Of a DNA stretch of 64,000 bases, positions 53,648-64,000 are shown piece after piece. The stretch comes from Gloeophyllum trabeum ATCC 11539 (Eukaryota; Basidiomycota; Agaricomycetes; Gloeophyllales; Gloeophyllaceae): contig NW_006920410.1 of NCBI RefSeq assembly GCF_000344685.1, positions 4,115,014 through 4,179,013 of the forward strand, written 5' to 3'. The notes beneath the pieces were generated by a model that saw only the letters and a list, made by a program, of their open reading frames with translations, made no database searches and was not told the origin of the DNA. Each line of letters begins with the position of its first letter. Position 1 is the stretch's first letter. A program made the translations under genes and the position numbers.

Positions 53648-56210
53648 TTATCGCACGCACGAAGCCCCGCTCTCTCGGAGAAACCGCACCGCCTCATCCA
53701 ACGCATAAGCTGATTCGTGGTGCTGCTTCTGTCCCCCTTCCAGGAACATATATTTGTAAATCCTCTCTGCTACGACTGGGCCGTCCCTATCGGATATCAC
53801 CCACATCATTGCTACGACGCTAGAGACCCCGGCATGCAAGAACCCCGCCGCCAGATGGATAGACTCGCCTGCAAGCGTCTGATCGCCCATCCCCGTTTTG
53901 CACGCAGACAGGAACGCCATCTCGCCATGGTCGAGGCGCTGGCGGATCAGCGTGGACAGCTTCAGGCGCCCGTCTGCGAGCAGAAGGCCACTGTCCAGCG
54001 GTTGGCGGGGGTCCTGGATACCATGCGACGCAACGTGCAGAGACTTTGCCTGCCCAAGGCGGTCAAGGACGGCCTCCTGCGTGGCTTTGCGACCGCTTAT
54101 CACCCTGAGCGCTCCTGGCGGGCTCACACTTTTGATGCGGGCAAGCTCTTGCTCTACTCCTTCTAGAAACTCTGCTCCCTCGGACGCTTGTCCCACAGCT
54201 AGTATCTTGACGTGCTCGCTTTTCCAAGGGCGTGGCCGGCGCGCCTCCAGCGGTGCTGTCAGGGTGGGAGTATATGATACAATGAAACGGTCCGACAGAC
54301 AATCGCTCTTGCCATCGCTGAAAACCCTTGCAGCGTGCAGCGGGAGACGACTGAAGACTCCAGTAGGGCACAACCATAGTCGTGGTTTCAGCGAAGGTTC
54401 GCGCTCCTGCAAGGAAGAAAAGACGCGATTAGCGTGGTATGGCGCTGTGATATATTACACGAAGAACCTTGATGTCCAGCGCCTCGATGATTGGCGAAAG
54501 TATTCCTCGCCACATTTGGGCCAGGACCTGGATGAAGGCTTTCTCTAGGGTATCCGGGCCACTCTGGTTTTTCTTCCCGAAATGGCGCCGTCTCGGGATA
54601 TTGGCGGAACGGAGTAGCCCATTGATTTGGTTAGCGAGTGACTCGACCATCTCTTTGTCAAGCTTCACTAGCGGAATATGTCTTACTCCTGCATGGTCAA
54701 GGACCAGTACATCGCATCGTCCCGTGGTTCCGGTGAACACGATACAATAACCCCCTTTCGCCGCACTGGTGAGTGCTGTGGCAGACTTTTGGCGCATAAA
54801 ATCGTCAGCCCTGGGAACGATCTTGCTTGCTTCATCAAATTTTCCAAGCGGGTCGCGAGATATCGTCGAAGATGAGGTCGTTGAAGTTGGTCAGAAGGGA
54901 TGTTATTGACCCGTTCCAATGCTCGAGCCGTCCCCGAAGATCGGATGCCAGCGCCGCATCCGCCTCCATCAGGTCAGACATAGGCGTACGGAATTGGAAT
55001 ATTTGAGTCCACAACATTGACAGGCCAGCTTCCAGGAGTTCCAGGGCACCGTTCAAATTACCCATGGCTATCCCAGCTCTCGCAGCATCCGACGGCAGAG
55101 TGATCACCAGCGGGTCTGCTAACAGACGTTCTCGGGTCTCATAGTCAGCTCCTGCCCCAGATCAGCGTAGGAAGGAGTGCTAGCGCCAACTTGAAGGCAT
55201 TGTACCGCTGATCACTGGCATCAGCACAAGCCAGCTTCGAGTGAGCGAGACTGATGGCGGCGTCTACACGCTGACGAATGGGCGCATGCGTCATCGCAGC
55301 TGCTCGCCAGAGCAACTGTAGACCTTCCTGAGCGTTTTCCAGAGCCGAACATATCTCTGCGGATTCGATGAGAGTTGCACCCAGGTTACGAAGGTGTGTC
55401 GATCTATCTAGATGTTCCTGTGTCGTAAATTTCAATGCGTTTCGGTGAGACTGGAGAGCAATCTCTATGTGTTCACGGAGTCTGGATTTCTCAACAACCA
55501 ATCGGTTGAAGTTCCCGTAGTATCCTAGTCTGGTTGGTTTCTCAGCACGGTTATCTGGGGTCATCTCGCAGGCCTGCAAGTGAGCAAAGCAGGCAGCGGT
55601 TCGTATCTTGTCGCCCTCCTCGCCAGGTGCATCGTAATCCGGATGGTTCTGGAGAGCTAAACCGTACTGCGATCTATTGATGCCCGGAGCAGCGGCTGGA
55701 CGCCCAGGTATAGCGCAGCTCGGTACGAGTCAAGAGCTGCTTCGCAGTCGCTTATAGCCCGGGTGATTACATGACGCTGACCGTACGCTGACGCCAAGCA
55801 ACTATGTGAGAGTGCTCGATGACTAGCAGGTGTTCGTTGTTCTCCAGCGTCGCGCAGCAGCGGCTCGAGCCTTTGGATGATTGCATCCAAGTCGGAGATG
55901 TCACCGAACTGTTTGAATCGGGAGAGAAGGACCGTACAAATGTGATGGTTTGTAAGGATCCCATCTTCCAGACGCGACATTGTCTCTAGTGCCCGGTGTG
56001 GTAGGAAATTGCGATCTCTGCGTCTGCCAGATCACCACGTTGATCGAAACGCACACAGGATATCCTCCCAAGTCGGAAAGCGCTCTGGCTCGGGCAACGT
56101 CGGGCAGCGCCAGGAGAGCAACTGCTATGGCGAGGAGTCGTTGAAGTCCGGCAAAGGTGGTCGCAGTTCAAGGACACGTTTGCTCAGCGTGTTGAGTCTA
56201 ATCATAGTCA
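53648..56210 (-). pseudogene. CHAT-TPR protein gene, frameshifted (probable pseudogene)
   Basis: CHAT domains are caspase-like protease folds; Agaricomycetes carry many TPR-CHAT proteins of unknown role. The last exon (53648-about 54420) is intact: LWLCPTGVFSRLPLHAA, YTPTLT, SLHVASHG with the catalytic His, and AFLSACKTG with the catalytic Cys, ending RFLRESGASCVR. A plausible intron precedes it. Upstream the TPR part (ARALSDLG, DLADAEIAISYH, RALETMSRLEDGILTNHHIC, LGYYGNFNRL, ALELLEAGLSMLW, KSATALTSAAKGGYCIVFTG) is readable only by switching frame several times: near 56080, 56000, 55670, 55150, 54860 and 54815. No splice sites explain these switches. The catalytic dyad is present, so the CHAT exon itself looks under little decay. 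Confidence 0.75.
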
Positions 56211-56399
56211 GCTGTGCACGTTACTGATAATCGGCAGCATATAGTATCCGAGCAATGTAGCACGTTCAATGGCTGGATGTGATTAACAAGTACAGAAAAA
56301 TTGCCATGCACTCAGTGTATCCTGTATGCGGTGGAAAGTATAAACGGAACGCGTCGACGATCTTGCTGAGGTAGAGTCTGTTGCGTGAAGCAAACCGAC

Positions 56400-56600
56400 A
56401 GCCAGGTGGATAGGCTCCTACGCCAACGTTTCGTCGTTCATGTAAGTCTCCCAGGCTGTCCCGCGGGTGGGTTCTTCATGGCAAAGACGATCTGCAGGCG
56501 CCCATCCGCAATCACGAATCTCCAGAGGCTGGGGCGGCTCCTGGATGCAGCCAGCCTAAGGTGATCAAGGACGGCGTCCTGTACGGCTGACATGAGTTCA
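56400..56600 (-). pseudogene. CHAT-domain relic, second copy
   Basis: About 200 bp align with 53850-54085 of the CHAT exon, with deletions. The minus-strand peptide VQDAVLDHLRLAAS...IADGRLQIV corresponds to TQEAVLDRLGQAKS...LADGRLKLS. The His and Cys regions are absent or broken. It lies just upstream of the larger CHAT-TPR relic in the same orientation, so it is probably the remains of a tandem duplicate. Confidence 0.7.
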
Positions 56601-58691
56601 ACATCGCCAAAGATGTTACACACCCGAGGATGGCCAAATAATCGGCCGCAAATTCTTAGGCAATGGTGATTAGCGCAACGGCGAGTCATGTATCGCACAG
56701 GTTAAATCTCGCTATGGGCGTTCGTTGATATTGTTGTTGACAGCGCTCGGCGTGCAATTGGCGGGGCTACGCTGATATCGTGAAATAAGCGATACAGCCT
56801 AAGCCGTGCTGTTAAGGGAGAAAATGTCGCCATACTATTGTGCGAGACGGCGCGTGCGTTGTGGAACGGGGCCGCCCAGCGGACGGACAGGAAGTTCGGT
56901 GCGCAATGTGGTAGGGATGGGACCGGGGCCTGAGCAGTACCCGCATACTGGAAGCTTAGGTAGGAGGGTGGGGGTGCGCAGACTAGGAGGCCGAGGGAAG
57001 GATAGAGATTTCTGCCGGCACTGCGGTCGGGTCATTGCGATACACAAGACAGTACGTAACGAAATGCTCCGGCGTGTCGCATCTTCACCTGGAATAATCT
57101 TGTGGCGCTTCTTATGAAATTAGGTCTTCGAGACCAGAGCTTGAACAGCACGTCTCCCTTTTGCGTGAGCGGGATAGAGTTGCAGTCGACTCGCGAAGGG
57201 CAAGATCTAGAGGTGAAACCCTCGCCGTCGCCAGGATTTCCCTCGAACGGGGGAAAGTTCTTCCAAATATGTTCGGAAATACCAAAGTTATCTGAGAAAG
57301 GAGACCCTGACCTCAAGGAACTCATGCGGACCTGTGGCCTCCTAGATGACTGTGGCACGGGTAATGTCGTCTAGATGCTACCGGTAGCCTGAGGGATGGG
57401 GGCGAGTGTCTACCAGGTATTCAAGATGTGTTCCTCCCTCAGGCCTAAACAGGATTATTGCCCGTCTGTTGATATACTTACAGTCTAGGGCATAACAGAG
57501 TGTATATGTTCCATGGCAGGATGGCACGGAGATTAAACCGACCCCGGGATTAGCCGAAGGACAGATGGTCAAGCCATCATTGGTTCATCACGCTTCACGA
57601 TCTTTAGATCTGAAGAAGCGCTCTCCGACGTCCACCTGAACTGCGGAGCAGAACGAAAGGAATGTCCATGCTGGTCGAGATCCCGCCGGCCGCCGTACTC
57701 GATGCTTGAACAATGAATCCTGGATCTCTCATTGACGCTCAACCTTGTTTTTCTTGAAATGATGAGGCTTCTGCATCCTGTTCCTCCGCAGCAGACCGCC
57801 GACCGGCTTTTTGTGTCACCATACAGCATTCAGCGACAGCTTCCTGTGATCTCTTGACTGCAGCGGTCTTGGCATATCACGCCTTTTGAATTTCTGTTGC
57901 CGTGGAAAACATCAGGGAGCGATTGGCCCATTGTCCCCCGGTACTCGGCCGTGGCTGGATTCCCAATGATGTGCATTTCCGGAGCCCCATTCGGCTGTGG
58001 CAAGAGATCGATTACTCAAAGACCCAGCGGAATTCTTCTGGAATCTGGAGGATACCTTGCACTCAGTGGATACATATGTAGCCAGCCCCCTCGCAGTTAG
58101 CTATAGCTTCGCCCCCGGAGGGTTGCCGCAATCCGAAGGCGGGCACACCTACCACGCACGTCCTTCTGACGCAGGAAGATCCTTCGCGACAAATCTGACT
58201 GATTCTACTGGCCGCAGCAGCGAGTCTAGATCCCGATCCCGATCCTACATGTCCCTTCGCCTGGCCTTTGCGCAGCAGCAGCGGGTGATACACCTTGATA
58301 CACACGTTAGCACGCGTCCCGCAAGGATAGTAAAGTGATCGCCTACGTACCGGCTGGTGCACCTGGAAGCAAAGACGTAGCAACAGGAGGGAAGACGTCG
58401 GCCGCCATACTTCGCGCCCGAAAAGAATAAGCATGTTCAGCACTCCTCTACGGCACTGCCCGCAGTTTTGTACCTTTGGACTGCCGTCCGATTTTGCAGG
58501 TGTGTAATTGTTTAGGAGCGGCGGCCGAATTGCAGCTTCGCGGTAGGATTTGCTATGATGCTTCCGAGATCCCATGGCCACAGGCGGACTCCACATGTGG
58601 AAGCCAGCTTCAGTATAAAACAGACGAGGGCTGGCAAGCTCGAGCCCATCATCTCTCGAAAGGCCAGCGAGTTTAAGCCCGCGTCGCCAAT
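56601..58691. other. 2.1-kb region without a supportable gene
   Basis: Several 60-177-codon ORFs overlap on both strands (57032-57374 both strands, 57569-57829 minus, 58063-58596 minus), but none has a family motif, consistent splice signals or a clear start context. The last 100 bp (CAGTATAAAACAGACG near 58611) include a TATAAAA that suits the intradiol dioxygenase gene. Confidence 0.5.
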
Positions 58692-60287
58692 ATGCAGTTA
58701 TTGTCTCTGATTCAGTGGGTCGTTCTAGCTAGCGCGGTGGCCGGTAAGGCGCCTCCTCCGTCGATTCCGATGTTTCTCACTCACTCTGCTCCATGCAGCG
58801 CACCCGGGTGGCCATGGACATATGAGCAAGCGCGAGCTCCAAACTCGCCAGGTACGTCCGCTATCTAACTGCGTGTTGCTACCTGTCACCAATTCTGGAC
58901 TCGTCAGCACGCCGCGCATCTGCGATCCTTGCAAGCCCGCAAGTGCGCTTCTGCCATCGCCGACTTCACCGCAAAGCGCAAGGCCAAGCGTGCGCTCTTG
59001 AAGAAGAGGGAGATCATCTCGTCGACCACGTTGAGCGCGCAAAACCCGCACTTTACGACCATTCAGAATGTGCGCCCCTCAGCCTCATGCATGCTCAGGG
59101 ACTGACGTTCTTTGTCTGTCAGAACACCTGCGTGACGGCTCCGGAGGTGACCGAGGGACCCTACTACATCAACAACGAGCTCGTCCGGACCAATCTCACC
59201 GAGGACCAAGCGTAAGTTTCCGCAATTCTTCGAAAGCGAATCTGTTTCTCACTACAAATCACTAGTGGCGTCCCCTTCGTCATGGACATTGGTGTCTTGG
59301 ATGTGAACACGTGCGAGCCTTTGGGCAACGCGTTCGTGGAGATCTGGCACGGTTCGTCCTTGACTGTCCTCACCATCGTTGCAGTTACTCACCCTCCTCT
59401 TCAGCCAACGCTACCGGCGTCTACTCGGGCTACTCTGCGACCCTCGGCGGTGGCCCTGGAGGTGGCGCTCCTCCTTCAGGGTCCGGGAGTGCCAGCGGTG
59501 CACCCCCTAGTACTGCTTCATCGTCTGACTCTGCCGTACCATCTGCCATTCCGAGCGGTGGACCCGGCGGCGGAGGAGGAGGAGGCTTCGGCTCCGCGGC
59601 GTACGAGAGGAACGAGACGTTCTGCCGCGGCGGCTACACCACCAGCGACGCCGGCGTTGTGGAGCTGATCTCTGTCTACCCCGGTTTCTACGAAGGCCGT
59701 GCGCCCCATGTGCACACCATGGTCCACACCGACTGGGAGATCTCTGACAACGGGTCCGTGGACACTTCCTGCCGACTTCTATGTATATCCAGAATTGATA
59801 TTGACGTATCCACCACTAGGACCCTCGTTTCGCATGGCGGTAATGTAGTGCACATCGGCCAGTTCTTCATGGACGAAAGCTGGAATGACCAGGTATTCGC
59901 GCTCTCGCCGTACACCCTCAACACGAACGACCGGACCTTGAACTCCGAGGACAGCATCCTCGACCAGGAGAACGCCGATGGCAACAACGCCTTCTTTGAG
60001 TGAGTGTCTCCATCTATAGGAGTTCCGGGCGAGTTTATTGACAGCGGCTGGCGAATCCAGTCTCGAGTTGCTCGGCGAAGACATCTCTGAGGGAGTGCTC
60101 GGTTATATCAGTGTGTCTATTGCAATATGTGGTGAGACCATACCCTAACTCATTTTATACAGCCATGGGCGTGAATTCGTCGGCCTCGTACACGATCTCC
60201 AACACGAACTACTTCAACTCCACCGATGCGACTACGACTGCTGTGTCCAAGCGCATTGTGCACGGCGATGTAGTGGCTGAGTTGTGA
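58692..60287 (+). CDS. Secreted intradiol ring-cleavage dioxygenase
   Basis: These Fe(III) enzymes open catechol-type rings between the hydroxyls; fungal secreted forms attack lignin- and tannin-derived aromatics. The product begins MQLLSLIQWVVLASAVA, a signal peptide, followed by a basic propeptide-like part (AHLRSLQARKC, RKAKRALLKKRE). The catalytic part reads VTEGPYYINNELVRTNLTED, VPFVMDIGVLDVNTCEPL, NAFVEIWHANATGVYSGYSA, then RGGYTTSDAGVVELISVYPG and FYEGRAPHVHTMVHTDW, with two Tyr and two His as expected iron ligands. A Gly/Ser/Pro-rich loop of about 60 residues sits between the VYSGYSA region and ETFCRGGY. Downstream are VVHIGQFFMDESWNDQVFAL and YTLNTNDRTLNSEDSIL. About eight exons, 430-450 residues. 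A TATA box lies about 75 bp upstream. Confidence 0.9.
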
Positions 60288-61222
60288 CAAGCGCAAGAGG
60301 TCTGTCTTTCAGAAAGGAGGGCCGCATGACGTGTAGTATCGCTGTTTGTGGAGTTTTCACTACGTCGTCGGACACGATAGTATGTTGCAGTTTGAGTTTA
60401 TTGTCGGGGTATATGGCAAGCGACATGCCCTTAAGTATATTCTGACGGGCACCGGCTTCGATGTTTCTACATGGACCGCAAGTAATCCTCCGATGGGGGC
60501 GAAATGTGCCACTTCGAAGCACCTGGTTCCGTCCTAAATACAGCGTCCCTTCCCAGACACACCTGAGAAAACAATCAGCCATCGTCCTGGCTATCGAGCG
60601 GCTATGCCACCCTCGTGAGTCTGCCCTAAGTATCAGTCGCCGAACCATGCGTCCAGGGGTTTCATGGGACGAGAAAAATGCTGGAACAAGTCAGGCCGTG
60701 CAAGCCTTGGAGGGCACGCCCTTAGAGTTGTCTGAACTCGCAATCCCATAGCGGCCAGTGAAATCGAACATTCGTGGTTGTATGGACCACCTCCTTCCGA
60801 GAATCCGTTAGGGCTTTCGGAGGTCCTGTGTCCTGCGCTCTCGCGGATCTCCGGAGAAAATATACCCTGAAGTGGACAGGATTTAGCAGTCCCCGAATCG
60901 CCGCGGGTTGGACGCGCCCTAGGCATATTGGCGAATGCTGTGGACTTTTGCACGGACAATAAGCTGCCCAAACCCGCCTGCGAAACGAGCATGAAAGAAG
61001 GTGTCAGAATGAGCTAGCATATGCACTGGATGGGGCGGGCAGTCTCTGCGAGAAAGGCGGCCTGCATGCGTGGTATAAGTCTCCTTCATACATCTAGATA
61101 CATACATTACAAGCTGGAATCTTGTAGAAAGCCGAAAGTCCTGCAGTATATTACGATGACAGATCGTGGCACAGATGTCGAGCAGTCTAGCGCATGAATC
61201 ACCTGTCTTTCATCAAACCGAA
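60288..61222. other. Intergenic between convergent genes, no gene seen
   Basis: About 930 bp with overlapping short ORFs on both strands and no family features. Confidence 0.5.
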
Positions 61223-62462
61223 TTATTCGCGCTTCTTCGCGCCCTCCTTGATGCCCACGTGCCGACCGAACAGCGACGGCGCCATGACGCCGGCGGACAG
61301 GACCGCAGTCTGCAGCACAGCGTTGAATATATCCACAAACGAGCGGTCCTGCTCGCTGGCCATAGAGGTGAAGTACCAAATCAGGAACGAGAAGCTGGTC
61401 CAGACGACGTCCCACCCGATAGACGCCTGCGCGGGGTGCGAGTGCAGCGTCTCCCACGCGCACAGGGCAAAGCTGCGCGGGGTGCGCGTCGTAGGGGGCA
61501 GGGTCAGGTAAGCGGCGACGGTGGTGCGAAGCCGTAGGACCATGGATAGGACTGCGATGAGAGCGTAGAGCACCAGGGGGCGCATCGCGAGGGCCTTTGG
61601 CTCCTGCGGGCGCCGAGGGAGGACGGCGGCGAGCAGCAGCGCATGCATGACGAGGAGGTTGGGGAGGAAGGTTTCGTCGGAGGTGAACGGGCTCAGGCCC
61701 ACGGTGATCATGGATAGGAGCACGCTGCCCCATATCATCGGAGACAGACGGCACACGTTGGGCTTTGCTTTCGACGGGGCGGAGGTGATGAGAGCGAGGT
61801 AGAATAGGTTGGATGCGACAGATATCGCGACTACCTGCCCGAGGAGCATGTATGCCCACAAATGCCTGATTCCGTGCCGCCTCCCTACGAGATGCATGAG
61901 AATCCTTCTCTGCGGACCACGCGGCATTGCAACTAACCTTCGATGGCAATAAAGACTGTCCATGCGCCAGCTGTGAATAAGCATAGCTGCTCGCTCCACC
62001 ACCAATTGAAGGGTCCGAAGCAGACTGCTCCCCAGGCTTGCTCGAATAGCGCCGTGTTCACGAGCCAGTTGGCGAACCGGGTCAGAAGGGGTCCTTGGCT
62101 GGCTACAATTAAGGACTCGTGGTTATAGAAGCTCCACTAGCAAGCGGGACTAGCTTGTAAGGATGTTCTGCGATATCAAGCAGCACGACTCACTTGCATG
62201 AATCGGAACATATCTTGAAACCGGGTAAGATTCACAACGCCCGACGAACCAGGTAAATAAACCCACAAAACCACGTATGTGCAAACGATGCACCAGTCAA
62301 TCCTAAGAACACCCACCCTTTCGAACCAAGAGAATCCCACCGAATGCTACGAGCAAAGATCACATAAAACAAGCCCAGGATGAGCGCGAAATACGACGCG
62401 AAGATCGACAGCGCAAGCCATTGCGAGGTGTCGAGATCTCTGTAGGCGTTCATACCAGACAT
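61223..62462 (-). CDS. Multipass membrane protein, 358 residues, function unknown
   Basis: Four exons (62267-62462, a 20-nt exon 62194-62213, 61938-62136, 61223-61884) join in frame. About eight hydrophobic segments are visible, among them WLALSIFASYFALILGLFYV, GWVFLGLTGASFAHTW, CLFTAGAWTVFIAI, LLGQVVAISVASNLFYLALI, LLVMHALLLAAVLP, LVLYALIAVLSMVL and IFNAVLQTAVLSAG. A striking conserved-looking loop is FEQAWGAVCFGPFNWWWSEQ. The end is basic (GIKEGAKKRE). I do not recognise a named family; similar unnamed membrane proteins occur in Agaricomycetes. The tiny exon is required to continue HTWF into YMFRFMQWSFYNHE. No signal peptide other than the first helix. Function cannot be inferred from neighbours. 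Confidence 0.82.
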
Positions 62463-62652
62463 ATCAGTCGAGGACTTCAGCACAGTCGTAGCTGTACAGT
62501 GAACGCCTTGCAGCGCTGGACGCCATGAATAACCTGAGCCTTGAGGTGATGGTCTCGGAAATGTGGTCTGAGAGCCGAGGCAGTCTAAGAGCATCGTAGC
62601 GTGGCGGAGCGGATCCCTGCGACGTCCAATATGTACCTCTGCCAATCAATAA

Positions 62653-63120
62653 GGGCCTGTTCGGTTGCGCGGGTAGGGTAGGGTAGGGTAGGGTTAAAGT
62701 GTACGGATTAGGAAATTTGTGGCGTTTCGGATACAACCGAGGAAATTTCCCGTTCGCAGGTCTCGCAGAACGTGTTCGGTGGACTCAAGTCTAGCCCCAG
62801 GTCTGTCACCAGAGTGACCGCACCTGTATGGGCGTCTGTGCACGATGCCGGTAAGCCGAGCTTGACCGGTCAGTTTTAGAGTATTTGGCCAATCAGCAGA
62901 GCTGGCCGTTGCCGAAGAACCATTGCGCTGCTCAAATGAGGAATAGACGCACGTGGGCTTGAGCTCCAGACTTGAAGAAGCAGGATCCATCCATAAATAG
63001 GGCATGTCACACTCTGTGACTCAGGGTGAGAATAGACGCCGCTGGGACCGCTGGGAAACTGAGGACCAAGCTAACCCTACCCTACCCTACCCTACCCTAC
63101 CCGCGCAACCGAACAGGCCC
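62653..63120. mobile_element. PIF/Harbinger (Tourist-like) MITE, 468 bp, TAA target site
   Basis: Termini GGGCCTGTTCGGTTGCGCGG and inverted copy, flanked by TAA on both sides (62650-62652, 63121-63123). TAA/TTA duplications and GGGCCTGTT-type ends are typical of PIF/Harbinger MITEs. Inside each terminus a GGGTA array follows, four units on the left and five to six on the right, ending in GGGTTA. There is no coding capacity. The right part of the interior contains short unrelated ORFs only. Confidence 0.88.
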
Positions 63121-63190
63121 TAATATTGCCAATATTGTACCAGCTGCCGACGAAGAGAGTGGCGTGGAATTCCTATTCCAAGTCGCTCTG

Positions 63191-63322
63191 AGTAGAGCAT
63201 ATATTCGCTGTGGTAATTACCACAGCATGGGGCCAATGGGATCGCTTGAATCCATCAAAATTCCCTTACTTGGGAGCCCCCCCTCAGACCTGTAGTATTT
63301 ACCACACCGAATATGCTTTACT
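63191..63322. repeat. Small inverted repeat with an internal perfect palindrome
   Basis: AGTAGAGCATATATTCGCTG at 63191-63210 is matched imperfectly and inverted by ACCGAATATGCTTTACT at 63306-63322. GCTGTGGTAATTACCACAGC (about 63207-63226) is a perfect 20-bp palindrome, and a third ATTTACCACAC copy lies at 63298-63308. It looks like a short foldback element. Confidence 0.65.
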
Positions 63323-64000
63323 AAGTGTCAGAAGTCTGTAGATATTCGTGCCAGGAGAGGTCAGATATCAAAAAGGCCACTAGCAGTCAGTGACCGCGCC
63401 ATAGTCATCGAGGAGGTGACAAGAAATGTCCTGCGACCTATGGTGGAAATAGGATATGCACGAGAGGAGCGTGCCTGGAGAAGCAGAAACTGTTGTACGC
63501 TTAGAGCTTGCGACTCTTGTGCCAAAGAACAACAGACTTCGACATAACCATAGTTGGTAGCTATACTACCATATTAGGTATATCCTCGAAAGCTCGACAC
63601 AAATTGGATGCGAGAGGACCAGTAGGAGAAAGTTCCAGCCTTGATACCGCATCTCCGTAGATTTACGCTTCGGTGGGGATCGAGAATGCGCCATGGAAAC
63701 CGTACGACTGAGCTGAGCTGATTAGCTGTTGCCTCAGGCATATCATCGCGAACGGTAGCATCTCCCAGCGTAAGTTATTCAGGCTGTATAAACATAGGCA
63801 CACCTGCACTGCACCAACAGCTTAGTATTCGCCCTATATATTGTTGCATAACTCGCCAGGTATTGGGAGCGTTCAGCGTAACGCATCCTGGCCAGGGCTT
63901 ATTCTGTTCATACGGCCAGTTCACTTGGTTTCACGAAGGAGAATATCTGATTTCTCTCGACACCAGCCTGTATATGCGCGACGTTCCGTAACGCGTTGCA
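63323..64000. other. Right end, no gene seen
   Basis: No ORF above 60 codons. A TATAAA at 63787-63792 (plus) may be a promoter for a gene beginning beyond the window. GGTAGCTATACTACC near 63556 is a short palindrome. Confidence 0.45.

Noticed and set aside
53648..56210. CHAT-TPR frame changes explained by introns
   Set aside because: Except for the intron before the last exon, the frame switches occur within a few bases and without GT-AG pairs. Sequencing error cannot be excluded.
57032..57374. Overlapping 108- and 90-codon ORFs as genes
   Set aside because: They mirror each other on opposite strands and have no motif, splice context or promoter signal.
62672..63105. GGGTA/TACCC runs as a telomere or interstitial telomere
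   Set aside because: The unit is a pentamer, not TTAGGG. The arrays have 4-6 units and are symmetrically placed inside MITE termini.
1..64000. CRISPR arrays, bacterial operons or phage modules
   Set aside because: No regularly spaced direct repeats were seen and all genes have spliceosomal introns; the DNA is nuclear fungal.

Overview
The window is eukaryotic nuclear DNA from a filamentous basidiomycete. It most resembles a wood-decaying Agaricomycete, probably of the Polyporales. The reasons are: many 45-65 bp GT-AG introns in nearly every gene, tRNA genes dispersed between protein genes, a secreted oxidative and plant-biomass gene set (AA9 lytic polysaccharide monooxygenase, GMC oxidoreductase, intradiol dioxygenase, GH31 glucosidase), and Agaricomycete-type F-box, CHAT-TPR and DDE-transposase genes. 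All splice structures were built by eye from donor/acceptor sites, reading frame and family motifs; no search was run.

Layout. 1-3624: the 5' half of a Ty1/copia retrotransposon on the minus strand (LTR, primer site, open gag-protease-integrase frame) that leaves the window on the left. 3995-11138: a conserved housekeeping block with SSZ1 (ribosome-associated Hsp70) and UBP14 (free-ubiquitin-chain isopeptidase) diverging from a 168-bp shared promoter, then NAP1 (histone chaperone). 12803-16311: a large nuclear-type protein with a CXXC-rich R1-type zinc domain. 16453-21000: a tRNA-Gly gene, then a nest of DNA transposons: a Tc1/mariner-like element with a dead DDE transposase, invaded and flanked by two related ~600-bp MITEs, followed by a third hairpin MITE. 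21488-29938: three members (one dead) of an unrecognised gene family surrounding a secreted GH31 alpha-glucosidase. 30413-34200: a small basic orphan protein and two decayed tRNase Z copies. 34284-39166: an F-box protein and a secreted GMC oxidoreductase. 41151-47702: a Zn2Cys6 regulator, an AA9 LPMO and a HAD-type haloacid dehalogenase. 48579-52468: an isoprenylcysteine methyltransferase with a dead tail-to-tail copy, and a GPI-anchored-type fasciclin protein. 52839-56600: an intron-containing tRNA-Asp and two decayed CHAT-TPR genes. 58692-62462: a secreted intradiol dioxygenase and a multipass membrane protein. 62653-64000: a PIF/Harbinger-type MITE with GGGTA arrays and another palindromic element, with no gene seen after it.

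Taken together, a conserved core block is followed by about 50 kb of accessory DNA in which gene families duplicate locally and decay (orphan family, tRNase Z, ICMT, CHAT-TPR). Two of the dead genes carry in-frame stops of a kind C-to-T transitions would make. The expressed-looking accessory genes fit lignocellulose and aromatic degradation: the LPMO oxidises polysaccharide, the GMC enzyme may supply H2O2, GH31 releases glucose, and the intradiol enzyme opens catechol-type rings. No single obvious new defence or biosynthetic system was found. The best candidates for novelty are the orphan triplet around GH31, the heat-shock-element-like array in the copia LTR, and the nested MITE structure.
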